Shown piece after piece: positions 1-11,185 of a DNA stretch of 44,403 nucleotides. The DNA is from Saccoglossus kowalevskii. Lineage: Eukaryota; Hemichordata; Enteropneusta; Harrimaniidae. The translations under genes and the position numbers were made by a program. Positions within the stretch are counted from its first letter, which is position 1; every line of letters begins with the position of its first letter. The notes beneath the pieces are model-generated. The model was not told the DNA's origin and did not search any database. It saw only the letters and a list, made by a program, of their open reading frames with translations. The DNA lies in assembly GCF_000003605.2 (NCBI RefSeq), contig NW_003112965.1, positions 440,048 through 484,450 of the forward strand, given 5' to 3'.

Positions 1-530
1 AATTAGCCATTATTAAGCATTTTTACTTGTTTCTCAAATACCTTCCAACAGGTACTAATGAAACATGGTACAAGTTTGTTGGGATAATGCACTTCCCTGA
101 TTATTTTTAGTTGAGATCAATGTGATATGACTAATATAATGTTTCAGATGACTGTATATGGTCATGTGACCGCATTAATATGTATAACTGTAATATCTTA
201 AGTACTGTTTCTAATGGAGACATGCAACTAATATAATTTTTTTGTCTGACAATATATATGACAAAAATATTAAGTCATAATATATTTCATTAAATATTGA
301 TAATTGTTAAACCAGAGTTACTTGGAACCTGACCATTGCTTACAGATATATTTTTAAATGGCGTATTTGCTCATGTGCAAACTGTAATTATATAGTGAAT
401 ACCGTGTTCCTTATTTGTACTTCATGCCTATAATATCTTCAGCACACAGGAGTTCTAAGTTTTCTTTGGTCAAAATTATCGCCAAAGCAGGGCCAGTTAT
501 TTGCTGACATTTCTAAAGAGGCGATGTTGC
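1..530. other. No gene seen; AT-rich flank
   Basis: I see no open frame with protein character, RNA gene or clear repeat here. The sequence is AT-rich with short ATATAT runs. It ends at the LTR-like repeat that begins near 531. Confidence 0.5.
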
Positions 531-1175
531 TATCAGGGGTAATTTCTTCTTTCTGGGTTCTCCACACGTGTCAGGGGGGTGGGGAACTCGTCTCGTCTCT
601 CTATCTCGTCCCCTTGAGGTACGGGATCGGGAAAGTCACTTTAACTTTACAGTCAAATAAGGCACACACAACGAAATACGTTTCAGCTCTCGTCTTAGTC
701 GATCTTTTGGAACACTCTATAAGACACAGCGCCCTGGGGAAAAGTCCCCAAGACTCTCACAAGGCTGAACCAAGACTCGCCCAAGACTGGACTGCCTCAA
801 GGCTCGCCCTTGGACTGGACTCTCGACTGCGTCTGTCGTGGAGTATTCGCCAAGACCAACTCAAACTCTCTTTATTCATTTTCAAAACTCTATCCAATTA
901 CAAAGCAGTAAAAAGACTCTAGGACGTAACCTTCAATCATAAAGCCAATCACACTAAGTACTGCATACGTCATATCTTTTGATTAATCGTTCACTACATT
1001 AATAACTACGGATGTCAGAATAGCGACGGTATCTTGTAATTAGTTTCAAACCACTGAGCCAAGTTCCGTCCAAAACTTCAAATAGACCTAAACGATGACA
1101 GACATAACACAGCAATTCAGCTAATAATCAGCTAATTAAGTCGGTCAACAGATACGCAAAAACAAATTCATGACA
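531..1175 (+). mobile_element. Solo-LTR-like copy 1 (TGTCA...TGACA family)
   Basis: About 645 bp, homologous along its whole length to the copies at 13201-13857 (minus) and 42903-43563 (plus). The family has TG...CA ends as short inverted repeats (TGTCA / TGACA); this copy starts TATCAGGGG and ends CATGACA. A TATAAG box at 718-723 is kept in all three copies and sets the orientation; the segment after it carries variable CAAGACT-type short repeats. The first 41 bp or so (531-568) look like a partial duplication of the 5' terminus, shared with copy 3 and absent from copy 2. No target-site duplication is visible (TTGC before, CATC after), and no tRNA primer site or coding region follows, so it is a solo or degraded LTR. 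The 132-codon open frame inside is not a gene. Confidence 0.72.
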
Positions 1176-3170
1176 CATCCCTTCACCCAAACTGAGATAT
1201 GCCTCTCGGCATTGCAAGTTCACAAATCAAAGATACCGTCTGCCACGCATCGTCATAGGGTTAAATACAATACTAATAAAAGGAATAAATCAAAAAGAGT
1301 AAAACACACTAATTAAGTACAATGATTATAATGTCTAAATACAATGGTTATAAAGTCTCAAATATCAACGGTTATAAATCAAAAAACAAGGGAAAGGCTA
1401 CCAATCGACTCACTTTTCTCAAACGGGTCGCCGAGGGAAACCCTTCGCTGCACTGTCTCTCGTTACTAAGGTTACAAACTCTATATCAAAAGGTCAAAAA
1501 AAACTAAGGCGTGGCGGTGTAACCAAGCGATCAGCCAATCGCTGCAGTCGACAGCATGATCACGTGATTACCAGGGATGCGTCTCTCGGTTAAAGCATTG
1601 CAAAGCGGTAACTAATAAACAATGAATAAAAAGCTATTGACATTGCTCAGAATACATACATGTACAGATGTTGAAAAGCAGGATATTAAACTACAAAAAC
1701 TCGATAGTGCAGGCTCAATTGGTAAAAACACATGCAAACAATATGCTCATTATTTGTGATGTTTGTAAATAAATGTCTAAAAAAAACCTTCATACATGAG
1801 AAAATGTTGATAACATTTTAAATAATGTTTTTTTTTATGAATTGAGGTTACTGGATGCTGCATTTAAATACCCCTATCTAAATTATATAAACAAAATTAT
1901 ATAAACGGCAATGAATTTGATTTATTAATAATTTTTGAATTAATGTGAGCATACCATACAAGTTTAATGTATCCCCTGCTTGTATATCTAGAGGCTTACA
2001 ACAGGCGATGGGGGGGGGGGGGCAACAGAGGATTTATTAAAATATGTATTTTGAAACACCTCTGTCACTTACTAAAAGCATATTATTAACACAATGTTCA
2101 GGTTATTTATACCAAATCGGGAAAATATTACCGATATTTATACCTATCTTGACCAGAAATAAGACCGATACTTATACCTAAAATAAAAAAAAAACGAGAC
2201 TCATTTCAGGTATGTTACCACTTCCTCACTAATCACTTGATTAATATAATTACTTGGCTAATCGAATGGAAACTTGGTTTGATTCCTGGATATTGCCAGT
2301 AAAAATATACCTTGAACAAATATCATGTGTTCTTGACTTGCCTGAATAGTTATTACCCCCACATAATGGCCGCACAATACATTAGTAGGATGTCACAAGT
2401 TTAATAAGAATTATATATGCACAACTCCCGGCTGTTCCTCATTTTTGTTATCAGTAAAATTAGACATGGGCAAAATTTCTTTGACAACTTGTCTGTATTT
2501 CAAATTTGTATTCTACGCTTCTAAACAAAGAGAAAATATACTTAACCAGTTGTGGCTGATGATTATTTGAATGATTCTCTATAGGCCTGAGGACATCGTA
2601 CTGAATAAATTCGTATCATATCATATATGCACAACATGACGTAATGTAGAACAATGATGACCTTTAACAGGAATATTGTGATGTTTACAAGACCATATCT
2701 GTGAGTGCTATTTTACACTAAACGTCACAACTGTGGATATTATGAACAACAGTCAAGTGATAAATAATAAGATTTGATTGAAAACAAGAATAAACAATTA
2801 CGGACAATAGTGTATCTCTTATTTCCAGTCATAATCACCAATATGAGATATATATTTGGTTTCACCTTGACTGTTGTACAAGGTTTCTGAAATTAAAAAA
2901 AAAACATGCCAAGGTCTCCTCCCCATATACAAGATATAAGTACATTCTTCATAGTGACTTATTGAGATTGTAATAAAAAAAAATTATGTACACATTTATA
3001 AATAAATAAGTTATTAATATTTATACTAATACCTTATTTTTTCATCTTTCATTATAGTATTCTACTGACACGCAGTTCACTACTTTTGCCTACCGCCCTT
3101 GCTCAAATCTTTCAAAAATGTGAAATAAAAGACAACGAATAACTGTAATTTAACAGCCATTTACATTGTT
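1176..3170. other. No gene seen; AT-rich intergenic DNA with a poly-G run
   Basis: About 2 kb without recognisable coding sequence. A run of 13 G lies at 2010-2022. A short open frame at 1322-1507 is rich in K, N and S and matches no family I know. Many A and T homopolymers occur. Confidence 0.45.
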
Positions 3171-3645
3171 GCTGAGTCGGCGCGGAAATTGCTTACATAT
3201 CACGGAAGTTGCTAAGTCGGCGCGGAAATTGCTTACATATCGCGGAAGTTGCTAAGTCGGCGCGGAAATTGCTAAGTCGGCGAGAAACTTGCTTACATAT
3301 CGCGGAAGTTGCTGAGTCGGCGCGGAAATTGCTAAGTCGGCGAGAAACTTGCTTACATATCGCGGAAGTTGCTGAGTCGGCGCGAAAATTGCTTACATAT
3401 CACGGAAGTTGCTGAGTCGGCGCGGAAATTGCTTACATATCGCGGAAGTTGCTAAGTCGGCGCGAAACTTGCTTACATATCGCGGAAGTTGCTAAGTCGG
3501 CGCGGAAATTGCTAAGTCGGCGAGAAACTTGCTTACATATCGCGGAAGTTGCTAAGTCGGCGCGGAAATTGCTAAGTCGGCGAGAAACTTGCTTACATAT
3601 CGCGGAAAGTTGCTGAGTCGGCGCGGAAGTTGGTTACATATCGAC
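3171..3645 (+). repeat. Two-module 20-bp satellite array
   Basis: About 24 tandem 20-bp units of two types. Module A is GCTAAGTCGGCGCGGAAATT, with a frequent variant A' ending CGAGAAACTT. Module B is GCTTACATATCGCGGAAGTT. Both share the phase and the core CG.GGAA.TT. From 3171 the order is A B A B A A' B A A' B A B A B A B A A' B A A' B A, then a broken B; B is never next to B. The array therefore alternates 40-bp (AB) and 60-bp (AA'B) higher-order units. One unit near 3601-3611 has a 1-bp insertion. The open frame through it exists only because 60 is divisible by 3. GC content is well above that of the flanks. Confidence 0.93.
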
Positions 3646-5751
3646 GATTGTCGCCATGGGTCACCGTATCAATGACATTTTCTACCATCAGTCCCAGGCA
3701 ACATTGGCCGCAGGATGGCGCAGGATGGCGCAGAATGATCCTTGTTACGCAGGATGCGTCAATGAGTTTCAACTACATGTAGTTCGAAAATATAACGTCC
3801 TTGAACGCGATAAAATCACGCATAGAATTACTACGCAATTTTTGGGCAAGTTTGTCCTTACAATAGTTCTAATTTTCATTTATCATTATTTAGTAAACAG
3901 GCCCCTGAAACGATTTAATATATATTAATTAAAATGCGTGCCAATCGACGATTGACTTCGAAACGTTCGAACAAACCCTTGGCACACCTTGTGCGATATG
4001 CGTCAGATCGGTGTTAGAACGCCGACCTGCGGCGTCAATGACCGGTAACTACACTCTCCCTTGCAGAATCTTCTTGGCCTAGGGAGCTACAGAAAACCGC
4101 AACTAGACTCTGCCACAGGCGACATGTTATACAAAAATTGTTGGTATTCCGCTTTTTTTTTAATTCCTTTGTTTCATATATCCTAAGTTTCTGTTGACAA
4201 AAATGTGTGTTATTTAAAATAAATATATCAAATATTTTTACTTTCAGTGCTACAATCTTTTCAAAATGTTAAAATAATGAAAAAGAAGATTCTGCGATAG
4301 GATACGTAGATGTGAATCGTCGGTTCAAATAGTCGGTGTGTTCGCATCGTTGCCTCAGGGTGACGCGGGCGCCTCGCGCCTGCCCATTTTTCGTTCGACT
4401 GATATATGACGTCACAACTGGGCGATGTTGGGAAAAAGATAGCAAACTACGAAATCGATAGGTAAAAAGATCTCAAACATAAAATGCTAGTGGGCGTGAT
4501 TTCAAAATGAATGTTGTACATTTTGTACGAGTTTCGCTCGCATAGCAGCAGACCAATACATCTACTTCCTACCACGTCGTTTGTGGCACCCCCAGCCTGA
4601 GGGAGCGACGCGAACGCACTCATGGCAAAGCAAAAAGTAGGTCCGGTCATTAATATTTAAATTAGCTTGTGGCCAATCTCCTTCCCAGAGGCCTTTTCGC
4701 TTTACGCAATAGTGCCTCTGCCACAGGCAGCCTTCAATTCTGTGGTCAATCACCTCACTACGCACGGCCATTTTCCTGTAGTAGTTACATCTGAAAACTT
4801 ATTACAAAAAGTGTCAAAAAAAAACGTATGTGACATCCGAACTATTTATTAATGTCAGACGTCAGTAGAAACGTAAATACGAACCATTTTATCACGGACT
4901 ATGTTTTGCAAGGTAATGTAGTGAAATAAAACTAAAACTAAAACTAGGGAAAACAGCGTTCTGTTTATGTACATAAGATGGGGAAAGAAACATTAAACAC
5001 TAATTTTACTCAAAAGGATTTCCTAACAACCTCGTTCGTCTTGTTGTCTGGTGAATATTTCAATACTATTTCTAGCTTGAACGGATTCGATTCTCCGCGT
5101 CTAACAGTTATAGAATACACAGGTTCTAATAAGTTTCTAAACCTAGTAATTTATTGTATAATCTAATGTCTTGATAACTTTGAAGGGACTACACTTTCCA
5201 AGCGTAAAATATGTATGTTTTAATTTAATTTACCAAACAGTTCTTTTAGATTTAGGACGTAAAACGTTTTATTAAAGTGATTGCAGGAAGACGGTGGCTT
5301 AAGCGTAACTGTATTAACCGACGGGCCGGGGTCTTGTAGTTCGAACACATTCGAATATGCAAATGAGTCCTATGCAGAGCTGCTTTGTGCAGTGATGGTA
5401 AGTAACGCGCATCGAACTGCGCGGAGTTCGTAGTGGGACGTTCCCTGGCGACTACCTAGTTTAGTGATAAAAGATCCATAGTCTCGGCGACGGAGAATGC
5501 GGTAACTAGTAACGGTTACAGCATTCTGATTGGTCCGCCACTTTCTTGTTTCTTGTTGCTTGTTCTATTTCCCTTGGCAGCGCTTACGCTCGTGGCCGTC
5601 CAGGGGTTCCCTTTTACATTCGAAAGTTGAACAACTGTTTCTTTTGTTATCAATTTGAACAGAAAGAGCGAGAAATGCCAGACTCATCTAAAATATTCTA
5701 TCTCGTCCATGGGAACGAGCGGGAATGGAATTCTTTCAATAAAATTCCAGA
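3646..5751. other. No gene recognised; mixed intergenic DNA
   Basis: About 2.1 kb. A 90-codon frame (3656-3928) begins just after the satellite and ends in a hydrophobic stretch, but nothing supports it as a gene. 4320-4770 and 5280-5600 are more GC-rich than the surroundings and include a plausible donor-like GTAAGT near 5399, but I could not assemble exons. Confidence 0.4.
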
Positions 5752-6294
5752 GTATACATAATAGTGGTAGATTACTACTCTCGATAGGCGGAAATAAAGA
5801 AACTATCAACGTTAACATCCGAGAGCGTGATCACTACACTGAAAGAGATGTTTGCTGAACATGGAATACCTGAGATTGCAATGTGTGATAACGAACCACA
5901 ATTTAGCTCAGAGTTGTTCAGTCAGTTTGCAGCAATATATGGATTTGTCCACATAACCAGTTCACCCAGATATCCACGATCCAATGGTGAAGCTGAAAGA
6001 GCAGTAAAAACTGTCAAAGATCTGCTCAAGAAAAATGAAGATCCATACCTCGCTCTTTTCTCCTACAGAACCACACCACTACAAAATAATCTTGCGCCAA
6101 GTCAGCTACTGATGGGAAGACTAATGATGGGAAGACAAGCACGACTTCGCAATGAAGATCTTGAGAAAGTGAAAGAGAGTGAAGATATTTATCGATCTAA
6201 TCAACAAATTAATTTCAACCAGCGACATCGAGCGCGTGAACTTCCCATACTTCACTCGGACCGAGATCAAGACCGACATGGTCATATAGTATAG
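5752..6294 (+). pseudogene. Ty3/gypsy-type integrase fragment, 5' truncated, one in-frame stop
   Basis: This frame reads through part of a retroviral-type integrase core. It starts in the VVDYYSR strand (GTG GTA GAT at 5764-5772). A TAG at 5785-5787 stands where the family has an aromatic residue (DYxSRF). After that the frame is open to 6296. The second catalytic Asp is in CDNEPQFSS (codon 5887-5889) and the catalytic Glu in RSNGEAER (codon 5995-5997), 35 residues apart, the family's D-35-E spacing. The first catalytic Asp should lie about 20 residues upstream of VVDYYSR and is missing, as are reverse transcriptase, RNase H and gag. The tail FSYRTTP...LAPSQLLMGR is the usual gypsy C-terminal core. 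The fragment is followed directly by a polypurine tract and a short LTR, so it is the 3' end of a dead element. Confidence 0.9.
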
Positions 6295-6325
6295 GACATT
6301 ACTTTCAGTTCAGCCCTTCTGTACT

Positions 6326-6336
6326 TTAAAGGAAGG
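6326..6336 (+). promoter_or_regulatory. Candidate polypurine tract of the gypsy fragment
   Basis: AAAGGAAGG lies about 30 bp downstream of the integrase frame and directly before TGTAGAG. This is where an LTR retrotransposon keeps its plus-strand primer. The assignment rests on position and composition. Confidence 0.5.
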
Positions 6337-6498
6337 TGTAGAGATAACCAATGTATGATAATACCTATAGCGCCCTCTAGTGGCCATATATCCAGATACT
6401 TTTGCTCTGTGTGCTTGTTCGTGTTACAGTGAAGTAAACCTCATGTCTGTAAGTTTAACCTGACCTAATAGTCATTTGTTTCATTAGAGAATATTACA
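6337..6498 (+). mobile_element. Candidate short 3' LTR of the gypsy fragment
   Basis: Starts TGTAGAGATA right after the polypurine tract and can be ended at ATATTACA, giving about 162 bp with TG...CA ends and partial terminal complementarity (TGTA / TACA). It contains GCGCCCTCTAGTGG, a motif I have seen in short invertebrate LTRs (from memory). No second LTR is in the window, so the 3' boundary is a guess. Confidence 0.42.
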
Positions 6499-8008
6499 TC
6501 CATGAGAACATCGCGATGTCCTTTTAACACATGGGCGTGCTTAGGTCAAATTTTGTATAGTTTGAATACGCAAACAAGCACCCGTATATATTTCGACAAT
6601 GAACCCCCCCTTTCATATGTGCAAATACAAACAAGACATTAAACCTTCCTGACAATAAACATGTAAGTGTTGTAGCATAAACCCGAATGAAAAGTCTGTA
6701 GTCACAGTGAATACTTCTAGCGAGTCACCTTTCTAAAAACGTCTTCAACTAGCCTAGGCCAATCACTAATGTGCCAGGCCAATGACATTGAACGTTGCTC
6801 TTCCATAAAGCAGCAGTTTCCCACTTCAAATAATCTTAAATACCTACGATACCTTGGAGAAGTATGCTCATTGTTTCACAAGAACGACTGTCTTCTCAAT
6901 TTCTCAAGATAAAAATCCCAATGTTTTTTGTTTACTAGAAGGTAATGTCTTTTGGCAGCATTTCTTGTATTAATTTTCATTGCACAAAACTGCAAATACT
7001 GTTACTGAAGCACATAATTTGCATGTTTTTTTCCCCGGCCATTCACGTAAACTGCAAATCAAGTCTTTTACTGCATCCATAGTTGTTGACACTTTTCAGC
7101 CGCAATGATGAATGTATTGTGACGTATTTTGACACCCCCCGGAACCTGACCTTGCATTCTGGCTACATTTACCTCCCTTTCATACCACTTACCAGTTCAA
7201 TTCCCTTTCATTATTTCATCCAGATTCCATGACATTCAATATTTAAAACCAACCTTTATTACACAGTCACTCTAGTTTTCAATTTTTCTAAAATTATTGT
7301 ATTGATCAAACAACTTGTCACTCCCATCATACAATCTCCCATAATACTTCCGCAGACACAGCGGCGATCGCCAACATAACCACAAACAACCTCGCTCTCA
7401 GGAGCTGAGGAGTGACATGATACCAAGATCCCGTTTCAATCTCGCTCTCGCATAAGCGTTCCCAACTCAGAACAATGCGAATACGCATGCCCAAGGTAAC
7501 TAGGATACTGGGAGGTCCACGTGGGTCAAAATAGCTGCTCATGATATGACGGATTACGAGAACTATATTTTCTGTACATTTTCGATGTATTACATTTTTT
7601 CACTATGTTAGTGGTAAAGTGGTGACATGTTTTATTACAAACTTTGAACATTGATATTTATTATACCTCATGATTATGACAGCCAATCAGATTTGCGCAT
7701 TACAAGTGGACATATTCGTACGTTTCTCCTCAATTTAACTAATTTACGCCAATAATTTGTCAGGCGAACACGATACGCAGCAATATTCATGAACTGATTG
7801 GTTTGCCAGGTTTGCATTCACTATTTGACTATCTTATTGGAAAGAAAACTTGGATTTTGTAGCGATTTCGCGTGATTTTTAGTCAAGCTTGCCGTGCGCT
7901 TCGCCAGCGCGCTCAGCTACACACTTTGAGACATTCGATCTGCGATTTACGTTCATGTCCTACCATAGCAATAGCCGAAAACATGTTGCTTGTTTTTTGA
8001 GCGGAGCG
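6499..8008. other. No gene seen
   Basis: About 1.5 kb of AT-rich DNA. A 71-codon minus-strand frame at 7327-7542 lies in a locally GC-richer block but has no recognisable domain. The segment near 7955-8000 resembles 8868-8912 and belongs to the dispersed repeat that follows. Confidence 0.4.
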
Positions 8009-8587
8009 GATCGCCAACCACCTACGGCTTTCAATTTTGTAAGCAAATTTTCGTATGTTAATTTTATCCGGTTCAAATCGTTCAGCAGCATTTTTGGTAT
8101 ATTAGGTGTACATCACATGGAATACTACGATTGAGAGAACTTGGTGTATGTTGTTTTATAAACCTTGAAGGGCTCTCGGGAAAATCCACCTGCAGTAAAA
8201 TTGCCGTGAAGGCGCAACCATCAACATCGAAGTACCGGGAAGTTTCTGCTGGCGACGTTGCGGCGTTACCCAGTTCCAAATAAAGATTACCACCGTCAAA
8301 TGAGCAACATTTTAACCGGTAATCAAGATTCATTCAATCCACGACCAGCAAGCAGCATCACAAGCGAAGTTGTAGCGTGCAGCTCAGCGACGACCGCAAT
8401 CGACGACAGTCATCCCGTCAGTAGAGTGCCGCAGTTCCACGGCACGTTTGCCAATGCACAATTCTAAATTCAAACTGACTTCGAAAACATCGCCCTATCA
8501 TGCCAATCCTTCACCATTGTATTCAAACGTGGTGCACTGTTACATTCTTCTGAAACCCGGGATTCAACCATTATAGGGGCGTTTCAG
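8009..8587 (+). repeat. Dispersed repeat family X, copy A
   Basis: Homologous in the same orientation to 9290-9904. Shared landmarks in order: CGCCAACC; GGTTCAAATCG; a block around CACATGGAATACTACGATT (8116-8134); TTTTATAAACCTTGAAGGGC (about 8153-8172); GGCGCAACCATCAACATCG; TTAACCGGTAATCAAGATTC; and a final CCCGGGATTC. Small indels and substitutions are spread throughout. The open frame around 8258-8467 continues partly in copy B, but the differences between them change amino acids about as often as not, so I do not call a gene. Confidence 0.75.
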
Positions 8588-9289
8588 TATCATATACACC
8601 CAGCGACACCGATGCCAGCTGACTGTGATCACATCCTACATTTCTATGATTGAAAAGCACGGACGTAGCACATTCTACTCAGCTTGAGTGTGGGCAAAAA
8701 AAATTTACTGTTTTTTTATGTCTATTTTCATTACCGAGAATTGACCCTAACGTTTTCACCAGCAACGGCTTTTAACTCCTCTGTGATTTGTTTTGGCTTA
8801 GCTGATTTTGTTCATACATGACAGGCAGGCCGTACCGTCACTAATTGGAAAAAACAATCCTGGCCTACCGCTACCATGGCAACAGCCAAAAACTGTTTTT
8901 TGAATTTCGCCCCAAGTGTGTTACCTCATACCAGTCTTGTAATAGCAGTATTCAAATGATCATGTCTTTTATTTTGGCTACGTTGCAATACGGTAAAGAT
9001 ATCACCGGCGGCGTCGACATTGTTACACTGTATCAACGCAACGCAACTTTGAACTTTCTATCTACTGCTGAAAGGCATACTGAATATTTGCTTCATACAG
9101 ACCATCGGTAGACTATGCTGAATGAACTGTAAATGCTGCCTCTAGAAAATACTATCGCAAAACGGTTGGAAATAATAAATGTAACAGCAGAAAACGTCCT
9201 AGCAATACAATAAAGTGACTTCTAAGAACTGAATGTTTTTTGCGAACTTCATTTACGGTGCCCGTTTATTTTTCAGTTATACAAACCAA
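8588..9289. other. No gene seen; partial third copy of family X
   Basis: 8868-8912 resembles the stretch at about 7960-8000 just before copy A (CTACCATxGCAAxAGCC followed by TTTTTTGA). Otherwise nothing is recognisable. Confidence 0.35.
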
Positions 9290-9904
9290 GGTTCGCCAAC
9301 CAGCCTACCGGCTTGTTTCCATTGACAACCGAACTATTTTTATTTTGTTAAAAAAATTTCGTCTGCTATTTTTATCAGGTTCAAATCGTTTAGCGAAATT
9401 TTTTGCATATTAGGTGTACCTCACATGGAATACTACGATTAAGAAAACTTGATGTATGTTGACCACCTAGAAAAAGAGTTTTATAAACCTTGAAGGGCTC
9501 TCGGAATCCCCCACACAAATTAACGATTGCCATGGAGGCGCAACCATCAACATCGAAGTATCAGGAGGTTTCTACTTGCGACGTTATCCTATTCCAAATA
9601 AAGATTACCAACGCCAAATGAGCAAAATTTTAACCGGTAATCAAGATTCATTCAATTCACGGCGTCGCTGTCGACGAAAGTCATCCCGTCAGTGGAGTAC
9701 CACAGTTCACGGCATGCTTTCCAGCTTCAACATAATTTTAAACTACGTGCTAAAAAAAAAAAGAACCATGGTATGACTGACTGCGAAACATTCCACCGAG
9801 ATCAGACAGCGCCCTATCGCGCCAATCCTTCACCATTGCATTCAAACGAGTTACGTGGTGTGCTGTTACATTCTCCTTTAAACCCGGGATTCGACCATTT
9901 CAGT
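9290..9904 (+). repeat. Dispersed repeat family X, copy B
   Basis: Partner of 8009-8587, in direct orientation about 1.3 kb away. It shares the same ordered landmarks but has its own indels, for example an A-rich insertion near 9751-9770 and an extra segment near 9461-9478. The homology begins at GGTTCGCCAACC and ends at CCCGGGATTCGACCATTTCAG. It is either an old tandem duplication or two insertions of one element; no terminal repeats were found to settle this. Confidence 0.75.
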
Positions 9905-10759
9905 AAAAAAAAACACATCGCAATCATGCAAATTCAACATTTTCAATTGCAAACTAGTATACTAAAACAGAAATGTTTAGCGATGCAAAAGAAGTATATA
10001 TATTACTTTTCAGTATACTCATCTCTGTTGATACAGTCCCTCACATATTCTACTTCCAATTATACCTGCGTAAAATGGAATAGCATCTTTCCATGTTGAC
10101 ATTCTGAGTAAAATCACGTGATAGGCTGTTAAAATTGGCTGTTATACACTACGGTTACGTTCTGGAAAATGTGTTTAATTAGCTCTCATATAAGCGACAA
10201 TGCAGATTTCCCAGTGGGAGCGAAACTAGTTCAACTCTGCCATTAAACAATAGAGGTGTTTTTCAGCAAAAAACTAATAACCCTTGAGTGCACACAATAT
10301 ACTGAATTTCGGAACAAATCTTGCATTAGTTACAGCAGCAGAATACCACAGAAATATCAGACGAACACGAAAACACTATGTATTGTATCTCGGCCTGAAC
10401 CCTCTCTATTGCAATATCAGAAATTACCCCCATATGTGCAACCTAACCCTGAAAACAAACTCTTAATACCACGCTGAAGCGTTTGGTAATAACTATTTTT
10501 CTCCTCACTTTCAGCATCTTCACACATATCAAAACTATTGCCGCTGTTATCAGATTGGATAAAATCAATCAAATCACTGCACCTGGGGAACAAGGAATGT
10601 CTGGACTTCACCCCGGGAGTACCCCCAGCCTCTCTCCTCCTCCATTAAGGGAAAAGCAGACGCATATCTCTATCCCTTTACCACGGTTAACATATCCTCC
10701 TTATTACAATCATGATCTTTCGCATCTACTCCTCCAAATGCACCTCCAGGTATAACCAC
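9905..10759. other. No gene seen
   Basis: AT-rich sequence with several short open frames (10256-10477, 10483-10755) that overlap on both strands and show no domain, splice or codon evidence. Confidence 0.4.
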
Positions 10760-11185
10760 TTAAAGGCCCAGGTATACTATAAATACGCTCCTAAACAATA
10801 GGGATCATTTCCTTGCTTGTCACGCTGTAGTAAACAGCTCCAGCCAAGCTCCGGTAAAAAACGTGTTTTCTCGGACTTACAGGTCAATTATGTCGTGCCA
10901 AAGTGGATGCATGTGACTATGAATATCACAGCAGTGACTGTGTGTAATATTTATGACAATAAATTGTGTACGAGCTGAGATTTTGGCGGATAAAAGTAAA
11001 GAACATGAACCGGGGAAAGGGATGCGCGACTAATCTTGAATAACTACTACTGTCAATCAAAGTCATGTGATGTTGGACCGCTGAAACAGGATGCATCATA
11101 GGCTACGCAAGTGATTAACACCATGCATTAGAATAGCCACACCTCCAATTCACACTTGCCCGGGGCAAGTGAATTGGGCCTTTAA
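10760..11185. mobile_element. TTAA-flanked MITE, family AGGCCCA
   Basis: A 418-bp element (10764-11181) lies between TTAA at 10760-10763 and TTAA at 11182-11185. Its ends are the inverted repeats AGGCCCA...TGGGCCT. A near-perfect hairpin (about 11145-11177, arms around CCAATTCA and CTTGCCC) sits at the right terminus. There is no coding capacity. A TTAA target duplication is the mark of Kolobok and piggyBac elements; the ends resemble the other TTAA elements in this window, at 25616 and 30064. Confidence 0.72.

Noticed and set aside
524-922. 132-codon open frame
   Set aside because: It lies wholly within the solo-LTR repeat, and the homologous stretches in the other two copies are broken differently.
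3209-3415. 68-codon repetitive protein
   Set aside because: Frame is open only because the 60-bp unit is divisible by three; it is satellite DNA.
3171-3645. CRISPR-like appearance of regularly spaced repeats
   Set aside because: The spacers are themselves repeats (module B), the units are head-to-tail 20-mers, and the DNA is animal nuclear DNA with no cas genes.
3656-3928. 90-codon frame with a hydrophobic stretch near its end
   Set aside because: No homology recognised, no splice or promoter context, and it begins in the edge of a satellite.
8065-8080. GGTTCAAATCG as a tRNA or SINE B box
   Set aside because: No A box or cloverleaf upstream; the same word in copy B lies in an equally unstructured context.
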